DNA of 64,000 nucleotides from Leuctra nigra. Its lineage: Eukaryota > Arthropoda > Insecta > Plecoptera > Leuctridae. Shown piece by piece: positions 63,935 through 64,000 of this stretch (positions within the stretch are counted from its first letter, which is position 1; the number at the start of each line of letters is the position of its first letter). The position numbers and the translations under genes were made by a program. The stretch lies in the NCBI GenBank assembly GCA_934045905.1, contig OW203762.1, positions 46,587,411 through 46,651,410 of the forward strand. The letters run 5' to 3'. The notes below the pieces were generated by a model that searched no databases, was not told the DNA's origin, and saw only the letters and a program-made list of their open reading frames with translations.

Positions 63935-64000
63935 TTAAGTGTAGCTATGCTGAATTGTGCTGAAGTGTGCGGAGAACTGCTATGGTTGGTGACAGGCATA

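Noticed and set aside
1..64000. CRISPR array, tRNA or rRNA genes
   Set aside because: No regularly spaced repeats, cloverleaf-like sequence or rRNA stretch was seen; the tandem repeats present are microsatellites or transposon parts.

Overview
This is animal nuclear DNA, most likely from an insect. The evidence is multi-exon genes with GT-AG introns, animal-type proteins, many LINE, Ty3-type and hAT elements, and frequent GGTACCTA/GTAGGTA strings of the kind common in Hemiptera and Lepidoptera. The order is a guess. No bacterial gene organisation, CRISPR array, rRNA or tRNA was seen.

Host genes. (1) A plus-strand gene of unknown identity (exons at 724-28167) enters from the left with seven visible exons. 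Its introns hold a Ty3 element, several LINEs, hAT-type elements and a 2.7-kb inverted-repeat element. (2) RTF2 (29777-34988, minus) is a complete 3-exon, 309-aa replication termination factor 2 homologue. (3) Head-to-head with it is a 3-exon, 177-aa gene (35623-37008, plus) that may encode a ciliary or sperm microtubule protein. (4) A complete 5-exon CIB-family EF-hand gene lies at 37473-38377 (minus). (5) A long minus-strand gene (44160-61213) has at least four phase-compatible exons and 802 codons. Its C-terminus looks like that of MTBP, the Treslin partner in replication initiation, and it carries three cyclin-docking-like RxL motifs. A 37-codon membrane micro-ORF (61696-61809) diverges from it across an inverted repeat holding ETS-type sites.

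Mobile DNA makes up at least half of the window and is often nested. A Ty3 element with identical 174-bp LTRs and an unbroken 1344-aa Gag-Pol lies at 1717-6364. A hAT-type element (7474-11434) contains a LINE. A hAT-type element (46569-52342) contains an RTE-like LINE (46867-51863), which contains a gag-protease-only LTR element (49858-51602). A hAT-type element (53027-57929) contains a LINE, which contains a 383-bp TTAA-flanked palindrome. A defective element with 1018-bp LTRs lies at 40406-43607. About ten short hAT-type elements mostly have perfect 8-bp target duplications.

The most unusual item is a LINE at about 16545-21112. Its ORF1 encodes a TARG1/OARD1-like macrodomain that keeps the catalytic Lys and Asp, followed by a 15-residue tandem repeat and half of a MYND finger. 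A second LINE family (7.7-11.2, 21.1-23.8 and 53.3-57.3 kb) carries an SGNH-esterase-like region upstream of its endonuclease and reverse transcriptase.
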